Shown: positions 8,875-17,422 of the stretch, one piece after another | Layout: each line of letters starts with the position of its first letter | Position numbering within the stretch: the stretch's first letter is position 1 | Assembly: GCA_945881965.1 (NCBI GenBank) | Contig: CAMCVS010000002.1 | Span: 186,001 to 250,000 of the forward strand | DNA: 64,000 nt | Direction of reading: 5' to 3' | DNA from: Paracoccus haematequi | GTDB taxonomy: Bacteria; Pseudomonadota; Alphaproteobacteria; Rhodobacterales; Rhodobacteraceae | Translations under genes and position numbers: made by a program | Notes under the pieces: generated by a model | The model's database searches: none | What the model was told of the DNA's origin: nothing | The model's input: only the letters and a program-made list of their open reading frames with translations

Positions 8875-9807
8875 TCAGGCAGTGACCTCGTGGTGCCACG
8901 GCGGATTTGCCCCCGCACGTGATACCGTGATGGCGGCAACTGCCGCGCCAAAGGCCAGCGCGTCGCGCAGGTGATCAGGCGACAGCGCTGCGATCCCCGC
9001 CCGTGTCAGGTGACCGCCCTTGGCCAGATGCGCCAGCACGCCTGCGTTGAACGTATCGCCCGCCCCCACCGTATCGACCACAGTCACCGCGCGTCCGGGC
9101 ACCGCGATGTGGGTGCCGTCGCGCAGCCACGCCTCGGCCCCGGCGCTGCCGCGCGTCACGATCACCACGGCGTCACCTGCGTCGCGCAGGGTTTTCACCC
9201 GGTCGGCAAGCGCTGCCGCGCCGGGGATCAGCCAGGCCAGATCCTCGTCGGACACCTTGAAGATATCGGCGCGCGCCATCAGGTGCGCCAGCCGGGCGCG
9301 ATAGGCGTCGGCATCCTTGATGAAACCGGGCCGGATATTGGGGTCCAGCATCACCACCCTTCCGGTCCCTTGCGTCAGCGCCAGATCTGCATAGGCGCTT
9401 GCCCCCGGTTCCACCGCAAGGCTGATGCCGCCAAGAAACAGCGCCGTGACCGCAGGCGGCAGGATCGGCATATCCGCCGGTGTCAGCATCCGGCCTGCGG
9501 AATTTTCGTCAAAGAACGCATAGCGCGCCTGACCGTTTTCCAGCCGCACAAAAGCCAGCGTGGTCGGGCGATCCGTCGGGATCACCATGGACCGGTCCAC
9601 CTGCGACGCGGCCAGATCGGCCAGTAACTGCTGGCCGAACAGATCGGACGAAATCGCGGTCAGCATCCCCGCAGGCGCGCCAAGCCGCCCCAGTGCAATC
9701 GCGGTGTTGAACACCGCGCCCCCCGAATGGGGCACATAGCCGTTGCGCCCCGACAGGGTCGGCGCAGGGATCATGTCGATCAGGGCTTCGCCGCAACACA
9801 GGATCAT
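8875..9807 (-). CDS. PfkB-family sugar kinase, probably fructokinase
   Basis: Cytoplasmic ribokinase/PfkB-fold kinase of 310 residues, most likely phosphorylating imported fructose to fructose 6-phosphate. The N-terminus MILCCGEALIDMIP and the glycine pair in HSGGAVFNTAIALGRLG mark the sugar-binding side. The C-terminal DTVGAGDTFNAGVLAHL holds the anion hole and catalytic Asp. It ends the minus-strand unit mutarotase-ROK regulator-kinase, divergent from frcBCAK, so fructose is the favoured substrate. The exact sugar cannot be read from sequence alone. Confidence 0.87.
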   Translation of the reverse strand: MILCCGEALIDMIPAPTLSGRNGYVPHSGGAVFNTAIALGRLGAPAGMLTAISSDLFGQQLLADLAASQVDRSMVIPTDRPTTLAFVRLENGQARYAFFDENSAGRMLTPADMPILPPAVTALFLGGISLAVEPGASAYADLALTQGTGRVVMLDPNIRPGFIKDADAYRARLAHLMARADIFKVSDEDLAWLIPGAAALADRVKTLRDAGDAVVIVTRGSAGAEAWLRDGTHIAVPGRAVTVVDTVGAGDTFNAGVLAHLAKGGHLTRAGIAALSPDHLRDALAFGAAVAAITVSRAGANPPWHHEVTA

Positions 9808-9855
9808 GGCCGGTTTTCCATCGTGTTAGGGGCTGAAAAGCGGCGGTTCATTCCG

Positions 9856-11061
9856 TCAGGCCTCGACCAGAAACCGCTGCGACAACGGGATTGCCGCCGC
9901 CCCCAGCGTGCGCGCCAGATGACCCACGCTGCCGGTGATGACCGCAGGCATGTCCAGTCCTGCGAAATCCAGCTTGGCCATGCTGTCGCGCGTGGCCGTG
10001 ACCAGATCGCGGCGCCAGTCGGCGGGCAGCCAGCCGTCCAGCATCACCGCCTTCAGGTCCGCCGTCGCCGTGGCGCAGAGCATGGCGTGGGCGATGCCAT
10101 CCGCCGCCGCCGCGATCCATTCTGTGCGCAGGTCTGCGGGCACGTCCCAATCCGCGGTGCGGTCCCAGATCTGGGCGGCGTCCAGCCCGCGCGCCACCAG
10201 CTTGCGTTCCAGTTCCGCCAGCGAGCCCACCGTGATCAACTGGCGCGGCGCGCCATCCGGCCCCGGCACCGGCATCGACCCGATGGCGGCGGCATTGCCC
10301 GACGGGCCCTTGTGCAGCTTGCCGTTCAGCACCAACCCGCCGCCGATGAAATGCGCGATGAAGACATACAGGAAATCGCTGGGCCGCTCGTCCTGCCCAA
10401 ACACCAATTCGGCCCCGCAGGCCGACGTGGCATCGTTCTGCACCCATGTCGGCAGACCGGACAGGGCCGCGACCTCGGCCTGAATGTCGCGGTGCCGCCA
10501 TGCGTCCATATCGGATTGCGGCGCGCCGACGTAAGTCGCCCAGTTCCACAGTTGAAACGGCATGGCGATGCCGATCCCCATGATCCGTGGACGCAGGGCA
10601 GGCGGCAGCACCGCGCAAACCTGCGGCAGGGCCTGCGCGACAAAGGCCATCACCGCATCCGGGGTGGGATAACGATAGGTATTTCGCCGGACCGCAAGGC
10701 TGTGGCCCAGAAAATCCACCAGCATCAGGTCCGTGGACCGCCGCCCCAGTTTCAGGCCGACAAAGAACGCCCCGTCCGCAGCAAGCGCCATCGGCACCAG
10801 CGGTTGACCCACCTTGCCGCGCAGCTTTTCGCGCCGTTCCAGCAGGCCGTCCTCTTCCAGCTTGCGCATCATCACCGACACCGCCTGCACCGACAGCCCT
10901 GTCAGCCTTGCGATGTCAGTCTTGGCCAGCGGGCCTTGGCGGCGCAGGATCGACAGCACGATACGTTCGTTCTGCGCCCGCATGCCGGACTGGTTGGTGC
11001 CCCGCAGCGCGCTGTTGTCGGCATTTGTCCTGATCTGACCGATCTCGGCTAAGTCCTGCAC
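9856..11061 (-). CDS. ROK-family transcriptional regulator, probably of fructose genes
   Basis: Sugar-responsive repressor of 401 residues. The N-terminus carries a winged helix-turn-helix (about residues 30-85, LAKTDIARLTGLSVQAVSVM). The remainder is a ROK sugar-kinase-like domain with GIGIAMPF, WVQNDATSACGAELVFG and HFIGGGLVLNG. The ROK zinc-binding CXCGXXGC motif is not obvious here. The GTG start at 11061 has AAGGGA six bases upstream and lies 10 bp after the mutarotase stop. Divergent orientation to frcBCAK and flanking inverted repeats (11524-11607) suggest it controls both units. A comparable frcR regulator is, to my recollection, linked to frc genes in Sinorhizobium. Confidence 0.85.
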   Translation of the reverse strand: MQDLAEIGQIRTNADNSALRGTNQSGMRAQNERIVLSILRRQGPLAKTDIARLTGLSVQAVSVMMRKLEEDGLLERREKLRGKVGQPLVPMALAADGAFFVGLKLGRRSTDLMLVDFLGHSLAVRRNTYRYPTPDAVMAFVAQALPQVCAVLPPALRPRIMGIGIAMPFQLWNWATYVGAPQSDMDAWRHRDIQAEVAALSGLPTWVQNDATSACGAELVFGQDERPSDFLYVFIAHFIGGGLVLNGKLHKGPSGNAAAIGSMPVPGPDGAPRQLITVGSLAELERKLVARGLDAAQIWDRTADWDVPADLRTEWIAAAADGIAHAMLCATATADLKAVMLDGWLPADWRRDLVTATRDSMAKLDFAGLDMPAVITGSVGHLARTLGAAAIPLSQRFLVEA

Positions 11062-11071
11062 GATCTGTCCC

Positions 11072-11512
11072 TTAGGTGCTTCCGTCGGGATGTATCACAC
11101 CCTTGCGCAGGATCACATTGGCGAAAAGACAGCGCTCGCCGGTCGCAATAACGCAAAAGGCGGCGCGGACGCGCGGGTAAAAATCGGCACCGGCCAAGGG
11201 TTTGACCGCATACCTTGGCACCAGCCGCGCACAGGTGGCGTCCAGTTCGTGATGGATCGGGGCCAACAGGGCGGGGTCGTTGTCCTGTCCGGTCCGAAAG
11301 ATCGCATGGGGTGGCACCCGGTCCAGCGGCAGCACCGCGAGGATCGCCGCCAGCATGTCGATCAGGCCGATCCCGTCGGCGCGCACCAGACGGCGGGCAT
11401 GGTCCAGCGCCGGATAATTGCAATCGACCAAGGCCACCTCGTCGCCATGCCCCATCGACCGCAGGGCATGCAGCGCGTCCGGCGACAACACAGGGGGAAT
11501 ACCGATCAGCAT
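11072..11512 (-). CDS. RbsD/FucU-family sugar mutarotase
   Basis: Small cytoplasmic enzyme (146 residues) that interconverts pyranose/furanose or anomeric forms of a monosaccharide. The family signature is clear: MLIGIPPVLSPDALHALRSM, then GHGDEVALVDCNYPA with the catalytic His-Asp region. The ATG at 11512 was chosen because GAGG lies seven bases upstream and FucU proteins begin ML-GIPP. In a fructose cluster it would supply the ring form the kinase accepts, which is inference. A perfect 8 bp inverted repeat lies just upstream of the ribosome site. Confidence 0.85.
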   Translation of the reverse strand: MLIGIPPVLSPDALHALRSMGHGDEVALVDCNYPALDHARRLVRADGIGLIDMLAAILAVLPLDRVPPHAIFRTGQDNDPALLAPIHHELDATCARLVPRYAVKPLAGADFYPRVRAAFCVIATGERCLFANVILRKGVIHPDGST

Positions 11513-11523
11513 GTTGAACCTCA

Positions 11524-11544
11524 TGTCCGGAGTTGTTCCGGACA
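11524..11544. promoter_or_regulatory. Inverted repeat in the mutarotase leader
   Basis: TGTCCGGA-GTTGT-TCCGGACA has perfect 8 bp arms and a 5 bp spacer. It lies 12 bp upstream of the mutarotase start codon, next to its ribosome site. It could be an operator for the ROK regulator or an RNA hairpin. Confidence 0.45.
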
Positions 11545-11575
11545 CTGGGTCGGGCGGCCTGAGGTGTCAATAATA

Positions 11576-11607
11576 AATCTCAGAGATTGATCTATTGACG
11601 TAGATCA
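11576..11607. promoter_or_regulatory. Two adjoining inverted repeats in the frc divergent promoter region
   Basis: AATCTC-A-GAGATT (11576-11588) is a perfect 13 bp palindrome. It is joined directly to TGATCTA-TTGACG-TAGATCA (11588-11607), which has 7 bp arms. Both lie between the mutarotase and frcB. The spacer of the second contains TTGACG, a possible -35 for frcB, so a protein bound there would block the promoter. No good -10 was found, so the promoter call is weak. The operator role is inferred. Confidence 0.5.
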
Positions 11608-11698
11608 CGGAATCGCGGCATCTTCCGGCAGACGCCGGGTGCAAATCTTGGGCGCCGCAAAAACGCAAAGGGCGTTATGCCCTGTCTGGGAGGACGAC

Positions 11699-12712
11699 AT
11701 GACATTCAAGACAACGGCGCTGATCAGCGCCGCAGCGCTGGCATTGATGGCAGGCAGCGCATCTGCTGCCGACCTCGCCTGCCTGATCACCAAGAACAAT
11801 TCCAACCCCTTCTTCGTGAAGATGAAAGAGGGCGCAGAGGCTGCGGCCAAAACCGCCGGTCTGGATTTTCAGGCCTATGCCGGTGAAAAAGACGGCGACG
11901 CCGCGCCGCAGATCACCGCGATCGAAAACTGCGTTGCCGCCGGGGCCAAGGGCATCCTGATCACGCCGTCGAACGATTCGGTCGGTCCGGCGCTGAAAGA
12001 CGCGCGCAAGGCAGGGATTCTGGTGATCGCACTGGACACGCCGCTTGCGGATACGGATGCGCAGGACATCACCTTTGCCACCGACAACTTCGAGGCGGGC
12101 ATCCTGATCGGAAAATGGGCGGCGGCCACGCTGGGCGACAAGGCGGCATCGGCCAAGATCGCGATGCTGGACATAAACAAGGACAACATTTCCGTTGATG
12201 TGCAGCGCAACACCGGTTTCCTGACCGGCTTCGGCATCGCTGTGCCGGATCTGACCGTGCTGGGATCGGAAACCGACCCGCGCGTGATCGGGCATGAAAC
12301 CTCGGATGCGAACCCCGAAGGCGGTCTGCGCGCGATGGAAACCCTGCTGGCCAAAGATCCCGATATCAACGTGGTCTACACCATCAACGAACCCGCCGCC
12401 GAAGGCGCCTATCAGGCGCTCAAGAACGCGGGCAAGGCCGGTCAGGCCATCATCGTCTCGGTGGACGGCGGTTGCCCCGGCGTGGCCTCGGTGAAATCCG
12501 GCGTGATCGGTGCGACGTCGCAGCAATACCCGCTGCTGATGGCGTCCAAGGGCATCGAGGCCATCGTGGCCTATGCCAAGGATGGCACCAAGCCGACGGT
12601 TTCCGCCGGCCTGTCGTTCTTCAACACCGGCGTCAATCTGGTGACCGACAAGCCCGCGTCCGGTGTTCCGTCCATCGACACCGCCAAGGGCACCGAGCTC
12701 TGCTGGGGCTGA
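11699..12712 (+). CDS. frcB: Fructose ABC transporter periplasmic binding protein FrcB
   Basis: Periplasmic sugar receptor of 337 residues. A signal peptide ends at SASA near residue 22. The mature part is a class I (ribose-type) binding protein with [48 protein letters not shown] and GATSQQYPL. These segments closely match the sinorhizobial FrcB that I know, including the terminal ELCWG. The ATG at 11699 follows GGGAGG by about five bases. It is the first gene of frcBCAK, and an intercistronic hairpin at 12741-12766 probably raises its expression relative to the membrane genes. Confidence 0.93.
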   Translation: MTFKTTALISAAALALMAGSASAADLACLITKNNSNPFFVKMKEGAEAAAKTAGLDFQAYAGEKDGDAAPQITAIENCVAAGAKGILITPSNDSVGPALKDARKAGILVIALDTPLADTDAQDITFATDNFEAGILIGKWAAATLGDKAASAKIAMLDINKDNISVDVQRNTGFLTGFGIAVPDLTVLGSETDPRVIGHETSDANPEGGLRAMETLLAKDPDINVVYTINEPAAEGAYQALKNAGKAGQAIIVSVDGGCPGVASVKSGVIGATSQQYPLLMASKGIEAIVAYAKDGTKPTVSAGLSFFNTGVNLVTDKPASGVPSIDTAKGTELCWG

Positions 12713-12740
12713 GCGCGGCCAACACTTGACATGACCAGGC

Positions 12741-12766
12741 AAAGGGCGGCGCATCAGTCGCCCTTT
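12741..12766 (+). terminator. Intercistronic hairpin between frcB and frcC
   Basis: AAAGGGCG and CGCCCTTT form an 8 bp stem with a 10 nt loop, 28 bp after the frcB stop and without a strong U-tract. The position is typical of hairpins that stabilise or partially terminate transcripts after the binding-protein gene of an ABC operon. Confidence 0.55.
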
Positions 12767-12794
12767 GTGTTAGGGTCGCCGTGTTAGGGTCGGC
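12767..12794 (+). repeat. Tandem 14 bp repeat upstream of frcC
   Basis: GTGTTAGGGTCGCC is followed directly by GTGTTAGGGTCGGC, giving 13 of 14 identical bases. It immediately follows the intercistronic hairpin and lies 45 bp before frcC. It may be a local duplication. No role is evident. Confidence 0.8.
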
Positions 12795-12839
12795 GCGACA
12801 CAGATCGCGCGATGTGCAGGGGGAAGGACGACGAACGCC

Positions 12840-13916
12840 ATGACCGATGACAAGTCACCACCAAGGACAGCCGATTACGAGGCGGCGCTGACGCAGGCCG
12901 ACGCGGCAGTCGTCAGTTTCGAACGTGACGACAAGACGCTGGTCCACCGTCTGCGCAATTTCCTGCGCAGCTATCCGACGATGATCCCGGCGCTGGTGCT
13001 GTTGATCTCGGTTGTGGCCTTCAGCATCATCGCGCCCCGGTTCATGGGGGTGAACGCGCTGTCCACGGTGATCAAGCAAGTCACGGTCACAGGATTTGTC
13101 GCGCTGGCGCAGACGCTTGTGATCCTGACGGCGGGGATTGACCTGTCGGTTGGGGCGATTCTGGTGATGTCCAGCCTGATCATGGGCAATCTGGCGGTGG
13201 TGGTCGGGGTGCCGACGCTGTTGGCCGTTATTATCGGGGTGTTCGTCGGCGGCTTGATGGGGCTGATGAACGGGGTGCTGGTGGCCAAGGTCAAACTGCC
13301 GCCGTTCATCGTGACGCTGGGCACGCTGTCGATCTTCAGCGCGCTGAAGCTGTGGTATTCCGGGTCCGAATCCATTCGCAACGTCGATATCGAGGCCAAG
13401 GCCCCCACCCTGCTGTGGTTCGGCGAGAGCGTGAATTTCTATGGCGCGTCGCTGACCTTTGGCAGCATCACGCTGATCCTGCTGGCGGCGGTGCTGTGGT
13501 ATGTGCTGAACCAGACCGCCTGGGGGCGGCATGTCCATGCCATTGGCGATGATCCCGATGCCGCGCGGTTGTCGGGCATCAACGTCAGCCGCACTCTGGT
13601 CTCGGTCTATGTCGTGGCGGGCGTGATCTGCGGCTTTGCGGCCTGGATCGCGATTGGCCGGGTGGGGTCGGTGTCGCCCATCGCCTTTGACACCGTCAAT
13701 CTTGGGTCCATCACGGCGGTGGTGATCGGGGGCACCTCGCTGTTCGGCGGGCGCGGGTCGATCATCGGATCGGTGCTGGGCGCGTTCATCGTCGGCGTGT
13801 TCAACACCGGGCTGTCGCTGGCCGGGGTGGATGACTATTGGCAGATGTTCGCGGCGGGCTGTCTGGTGCTGGTGGCCGTGGCGCTGGACCAATGGCTGCG
13901 GAGGGCGTCGCAATGA
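12840..13916 (+). CDS. frcC: Fructose ABC transporter permease FrcC
   Basis: Inner-membrane channel of the fructose importer, 358 residues. About 45 hydrophilic N-terminal residues precede roughly ten membrane segments. The ribose-type permease signatures are present: LTAGIDLSVGAILVMSS, AIGDDPDAARLSGINVSR (the cytoplasmic loop contacting the ATPase) and VVIGGTSLFGGRGS. A GGAAGG-like ribosome site precedes the ATG at 12840 by about eleven bases. The stop overlaps the frcA start (ATGA), indicating translational coupling. Confidence 0.93.
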   Translation: MTDDKSPPRTADYEAALTQADAAVVSFERDDKTLVHRLRNFLRSYPTMIPALVLLISVVAFSIIAPRFMGVNALSTVIKQVTVTGFVALAQTLVILTAGIDLSVGAILVMSSLIMGNLAVVVGVPTLLAVIIGVFVGGLMGLMNGVLVAKVKLPPFIVTLGTLSIFSALKLWYSGSESIRNVDIEAKAPTLLWFGESVNFYGASLTFGSITLILLAAVLWYVLNQTAWGRHVHAIGDDPDAARLSGINVSRTLVSVYVVAGVICGFAAWIAIGRVGSVSPIAFDTVNLGSITAVVIGGTSLFGGRGSIIGSVLGAFIVGVFNTGLSLAGVDDYWQMFAAGCLVLVAVALDQWLRRASQ

Positions 13917-14695
13917 CCGTCACCCCCATCCTGCAGGCGCGCGGCTTGATGAAACGCTATGGCACGGTCGTGGCCATGAATGGCGCGGATTTCGACCTGA
14001 TGCCCGGCGAAATCTGCGCCGTGATCGGGGATAACGGAGCCGGAAAATCCACCCTGATCAAGGCGCTGTCGGGGGCTGTCATCCCCGATCACGGCGAAAT
14101 CCTGCTGGACGGTGCGCCGGTGCAATTGCGCAGCCCCGATGACGCCCGCGCCATCGGCATCGAAACCGTGTATCAGAACCTGGCCATGTCGCCCGCGCTG
14201 TCGATTGCGGACAACATGTTTCTGGGCCGTGAATGGCGCAAACCCGGCATCATGGGAACGGTATTCCGCCAGATGGACCGCCCCCGGATGGAGGCCTTCG
14301 CCCGCCAGAAACTGTCGGAACTGGGGCTGATGACAATTCAGGACATCGGTCAGGCGGTGGAAACCCTGTCGGGTGGCCAGCGTCAGGGGGTTGCCGTCGC
14401 GCGCGCCGCCGCATTCGGGTCCAAGGTCGTGATATTGGACGAACCCACCGCTGCGCTGGGCGTCAAGGAAAGCCGCCGGGTGCTTGACCTGATCCGCGAT
14501 GTGCGCGCGCGCGGCGTGCCGATCATCCTGATCAGCCACAACATGCCGCATGTGTTCGAGGTGGCCGACCGCATCCACATCCACCGCCTTGGCCGCCGTC
14601 TGTGCGTGATCCGGCCCTCGGACTATTCGATGTCGGATGCCGTGGCCTTCATGACCGGGGCAAAGCTGCCCGATGGCGTGAACGCGGCGGCATGA
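13913..14695 (+). CDS. frcA: Fructose ABC transporter ATP-binding protein FrcA
   Basis: Cytoplasmic ATPase of the fructose importer, 260 residues with a single nucleotide-binding domain. That is half the length of RbsA-type double ATPases and is the size of FrcA. Walker A is GDNGAGKST, the Q-loop YQNLAMSP, the signature LSGGQRQGVA and Walker B VVILDEPTAALG, with switch His in LISHNMPH. The start at 13913 overlaps frcC by 4 nt, and the stop overlaps the next kinase gene by 4 nt. Confidence 0.93.
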   Translation: MTVTPILQARGLMKRYGTVVAMNGADFDLMPGEICAVIGDNGAGKSTLIKALSGAVIPDHGEILLDGAPVQLRSPDDARAIGIETVYQNLAMSPALSIADNMFLGREWRKPGIMGTVFRQMDRPRMEAFARQKLSELGLMTIQDIGQAVETLSGGQRQGVAVARAAAFGSKVVILDEPTAALGVKESRRVLDLIRDVRARGVPIILISHNMPHVFEVADRIHIHRLGRRLCVIRPSDYSMSDAVAFMTGAKLPDGVNAAA

Positions 14696-15294
14696 CGCCC
14701 GCCGCCTTGGCCGATCTGATCCGCGACAAGGCCACGGGTCACGCGGGACGGTTCATCGTGGCCATCGCCGGTCCGCCTGCCAGCGGCAAGACCACGCTGG
14801 CCCGCGATCTGCAGCGCCATCTGGGGGCAGGCGCGCGCGTGGTGGCGATGGACGGCTTTCACTATGACGACGCGGTGCTGACCGCGCAGGGCCATCTTGC
14901 GCGCAAGGGTGCGCCGCATACCTTCGATGTCGCAGGCCTGCGGCATTGCCTTGAACGCATCCGCGCGGGCGACACGGTGGCCATTCCCGTGTTTGACCGT
15001 CAGCTTGAACTGTCCCGCGCGGCGGCAGATGTGGTCCTGCCCACTGATCGCATCATTCTGGTCGAGGGCAATTATCTGCTGCTGGACGCGGAACCCTGGT
15101 CCGGGCTGGCGGCGATGTTTGATGTCCGAATCCTGCTGCGCGCGTCAGAGGCGGTGCTGACTGCGCGGCTGCTGGCGCGGTGGCAGCACTATGGCCGCGC
15201 CGACGGGCCAGACCGGGTCAGGACCAACGACCTGCCCAACGCGCGCACGGTTCTGACCCAAAGCACCGGGGCAGATCTGGTGCTGGATCACTAA
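14692..15294 (+). CDS. frcK: P-loop kinase of the fructose operon (FrcK-like)
   Basis: Uridine kinase/pantothenate kinase-like P-loop protein of 200 residues, translationally coupled to frcA by an ATGA overlap. Walker A is AGPPASGKTTLA. Then come AMDGFHYDDAVL (acceptor-site Asp and Tyr), LARKGAPHTFDV and LVEGNYLLLD. In Sinorhizobium the fourth gene of frcBCAK encodes such a putative kinase. Whether it phosphorylates fructose is unsettled, especially since a PfkB kinase is also present at 8875-9807. A role in another sugar or nucleoside cannot be excluded. Confidence 0.82.
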   Translation: MTPAALADLIRDKATGHAGRFIVAIAGPPASGKTTLARDLQRHLGAGARVVAMDGFHYDDAVLTAQGHLARKGAPHTFDVAGLRHCLERIRAGDTVAIPVFDRQLELSRAAADVVLPTDRIILVEGNYLLLDAEPWSGLAAMFDVRILLRASEAVLTARLLARWQHYGRADGPDRVRTNDLPNARTVLTQSTGADLVLDH

Positions 15295-15341
15295 CGCCAC
15301 GGACCGGCTGTCACGCAAAGCCCGCCAAAATGCGTTGCGCG

Positions 15342-17210
15342 TCACAACGCCAAGCGGAACCGGGCAAAGCCGTTTGCACCTCGCCCCAACGGCGTCAGGG
15401 CGGGGGCATCGGTCAGATAGGCGAAGGCGCGCGGCCCGGTTTCATAGATCGCGCTGGTGCCGGGCAGCGGGACAAAACGCCAGGTCGGGGTCGGGCGCGG
15501 GGCGATGACCTTCTGCGCGGCGACATGCGCGGTCAGCGCCGACAACCCGGTGTCCCGGATCGGCAGAGCAATCTCGTGATCCGCCAGAGCCGTGAAAAAC
15601 CCGCCGCCCGCCGCGCGGTAGCTGTTGGTCGCCACGACGACAGATGCATCCGGATCAAGCGGTTGTCCCGCCAGCCGCAGGTCGGTGATCCGCACCGCGC
15701 CGGCATCGACACAGCGGCCATCGGGGTCATAGCGCGCCGGTTGCGACAGGTCGATGCGATAGGTGAGGCCAAAGATGACGTCGAAATTATAGCTGGGGAA
15801 ATCGGCGCGCAGCAGCGGCTGGTCTGGCTGATCGGGGTGCAACTGATGAAACATCCCGGCGGACCGTTCCAGCCAATCAGCGACCATGCGACCTGTGACC
15901 TGCACGGCGGCGACGCGGTTCGGATAGGGATACAGGTCGATCAGGTTCCGCATCGTCAGCGATCCGGCGGCGATGTCGGTATAATTGTCGGCGCCTCCCC
16001 GCCCCCCGGCACGAAACGGGGCCACGGCTGACAACAGCGGCAGACGCCCAAGCGGCGTGTCCGCCAACATGGGCCGGACATGATCGGACTGCGCGGTGGC
16101 CAGCAGGTGCAGCGCGGCACAATCGCCGATCTGGGCGAAATAGCTGTGCAGCGGGCGGGTGATCGTGCCGACCTCGCGGCGGATATGGGTCAGTGTGCGG
16201 TCATGGGTTGCCCGCAACAGCCGGTCAAAGGCGGGCAGGGGGCGCGGCACGGCCTCGGGCGGGGTGGGCAGGCGGCGCACGCTCACCTGCGCCCCGTTGA
16301 CCCGCCAGCCGCCATCCTGCGGCCCCACATTGTGTTGAAGCGTCAGGTCAATCATGCCCAGATGCCGGGCAGAGCTGCCCGCCATCACCGCAGCCGTGCC
16401 CGCCAGCCGCCCCGCAGCCGGATCGACACCGGCCATCGGCGCGATATCCGCGCCGGGAAACACGCGGTGCTGGTGCCCGCACAGCACGGCGTCGATCCCC
16501 GGCACACCTGCAACCGCGAGCGCCGTGTTCTCGCCCGATGGTTCGTCCCGCGGCGCGATCCCGGTATGGTTCAGCGCCACGATCACATCCGCCCCGGCGG
16601 CGCGCAGCACGCGCACCATGCGCTGCGCCGTCGCGACCGGATCGGCAATGCGCAGGTGCCCCGCGACATGATCGCGCCCCCAGACCGCAATCAGCGGCGG
16701 GGCCAGACCAAAGATGCCGATCCGCAGCGTGGCCGATTGCCCGGTCAGATCGCGCAGCCGACGGGTCAAGAGGACATGCGGGGCGAACAGCAGTGCGTCG
16801 TCGGGTGACGCGAACAGATTGGCGCAAGTCACCGGAAACTGCGCCTGCGCGGCTGCCGCCCGCAGCAACGGCAGGCCATAATCAAACTCGTGGTTGCCGG
16901 GGACGACGGCATCATACCGCAACAGGTTCATCGCGGCGATGACCGGGTGCGGCATGGCCGGATCGCGCGCAAATTCCAGCGCGGCCAGATCGCACAGCGG
17001 CGTGCCTTGCAGGAAATCGCCGCTGTCGCACAGGATCGCCCCCGGCGCTTCGGCGCGCGCGGTGGCGATCAGACGCGCCAACCGGTCCAGCCCCAGCCCC
17101 GGCTCGGGCCGATCCTGAAAGTAATCATATCCCAGAACCTGCCCATGGATATCCGTCGTCTGCAACAGCCGCAGACGCAGCGTCCGCAAAGAGGAAACAT
17201 GCGCGGTCAT
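15342..17210 (-). CDS. 2',3'-cyclic-nucleotide 2'-phosphodiesterase/3'-nucleotidase (CpdB-like)
   Basis: Two-domain nucleotidase of 622 residues that hydrolyses 2',3'-cyclic nucleotides and 3'-nucleotides. The N-terminal calcineurin-like metallophosphatase has the metal motifs QTTDIHG, DSGDFLQG, GNHEFDYG, ALNHTG and CGHQH. The C-terminal 5'-nucleotidase domain ends with VVATNSYRAAGGGF. CpdB is normally periplasmic, yet no signal peptide is visible from the ATG at 17210 (MTAHVSSLRTLRLRLL), and the longer ORF start does not add one. The ribosome site is weak. The gene is convergent with frcK and divergent from nudC. Confidence 0.85.
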   Translation of the reverse strand: MTAHVSSLRTLRLRLLQTTDIHGQVLGYDYFQDRPEPGLGLDRLARLIATARAEAPGAILCDSGDFLQGTPLCDLAALEFARDPAMPHPVIAAMNLLRYDAVVPGNHEFDYGLPLLRAAAAQAQFPVTCANLFASPDDALLFAPHVLLTRRLRDLTGQSATLRIGIFGLAPPLIAVWGRDHVAGHLRIADPVATAQRMVRVLRAAGADVIVALNHTGIAPRDEPSGENTALAVAGVPGIDAVLCGHQHRVFPGADIAPMAGVDPAAGRLAGTAAVMAGSSARHLGMIDLTLQHNVGPQDGGWRVNGAQVSVRRLPTPPEAVPRPLPAFDRLLRATHDRTLTHIRREVGTITRPLHSYFAQIGDCAALHLLATAQSDHVRPMLADTPLGRLPLLSAVAPFRAGGRGGADNYTDIAAGSLTMRNLIDLYPYPNRVAAVQVTGRMVADWLERSAGMFHQLHPDQPDQPLLRADFPSYNFDVIFGLTYRIDLSQPARYDPDGRCVDAGAVRITDLRLAGQPLDPDASVVVATNSYRAAGGGFFTALADHEIALPIRDTGLSALTAHVAAQKVIAPRPTPTWRFVPLPGTSAIYETGPRAFAYLTDAPALTPLGRGANGFARFRLAL

Positions 17211-17422
17211 GCGCACACCCGTGATTTGCCGGCAGGTGCCATTCTGTCCAACCCTGACCTCATGTCCGGCCCCCGCCAGACCACAATCATCCACAGGTTG
17301 TTACAAAGCGCAAGGCTGTCGCGGAAAAATATGGTGCCACACCGATGTTGCGTTTCAACAGCAAGCCCGTTTTATGGCGGCAACTTTGGCGGCAACTTTG
17401 CCGGGGATGGGCGGGGCAGGAG

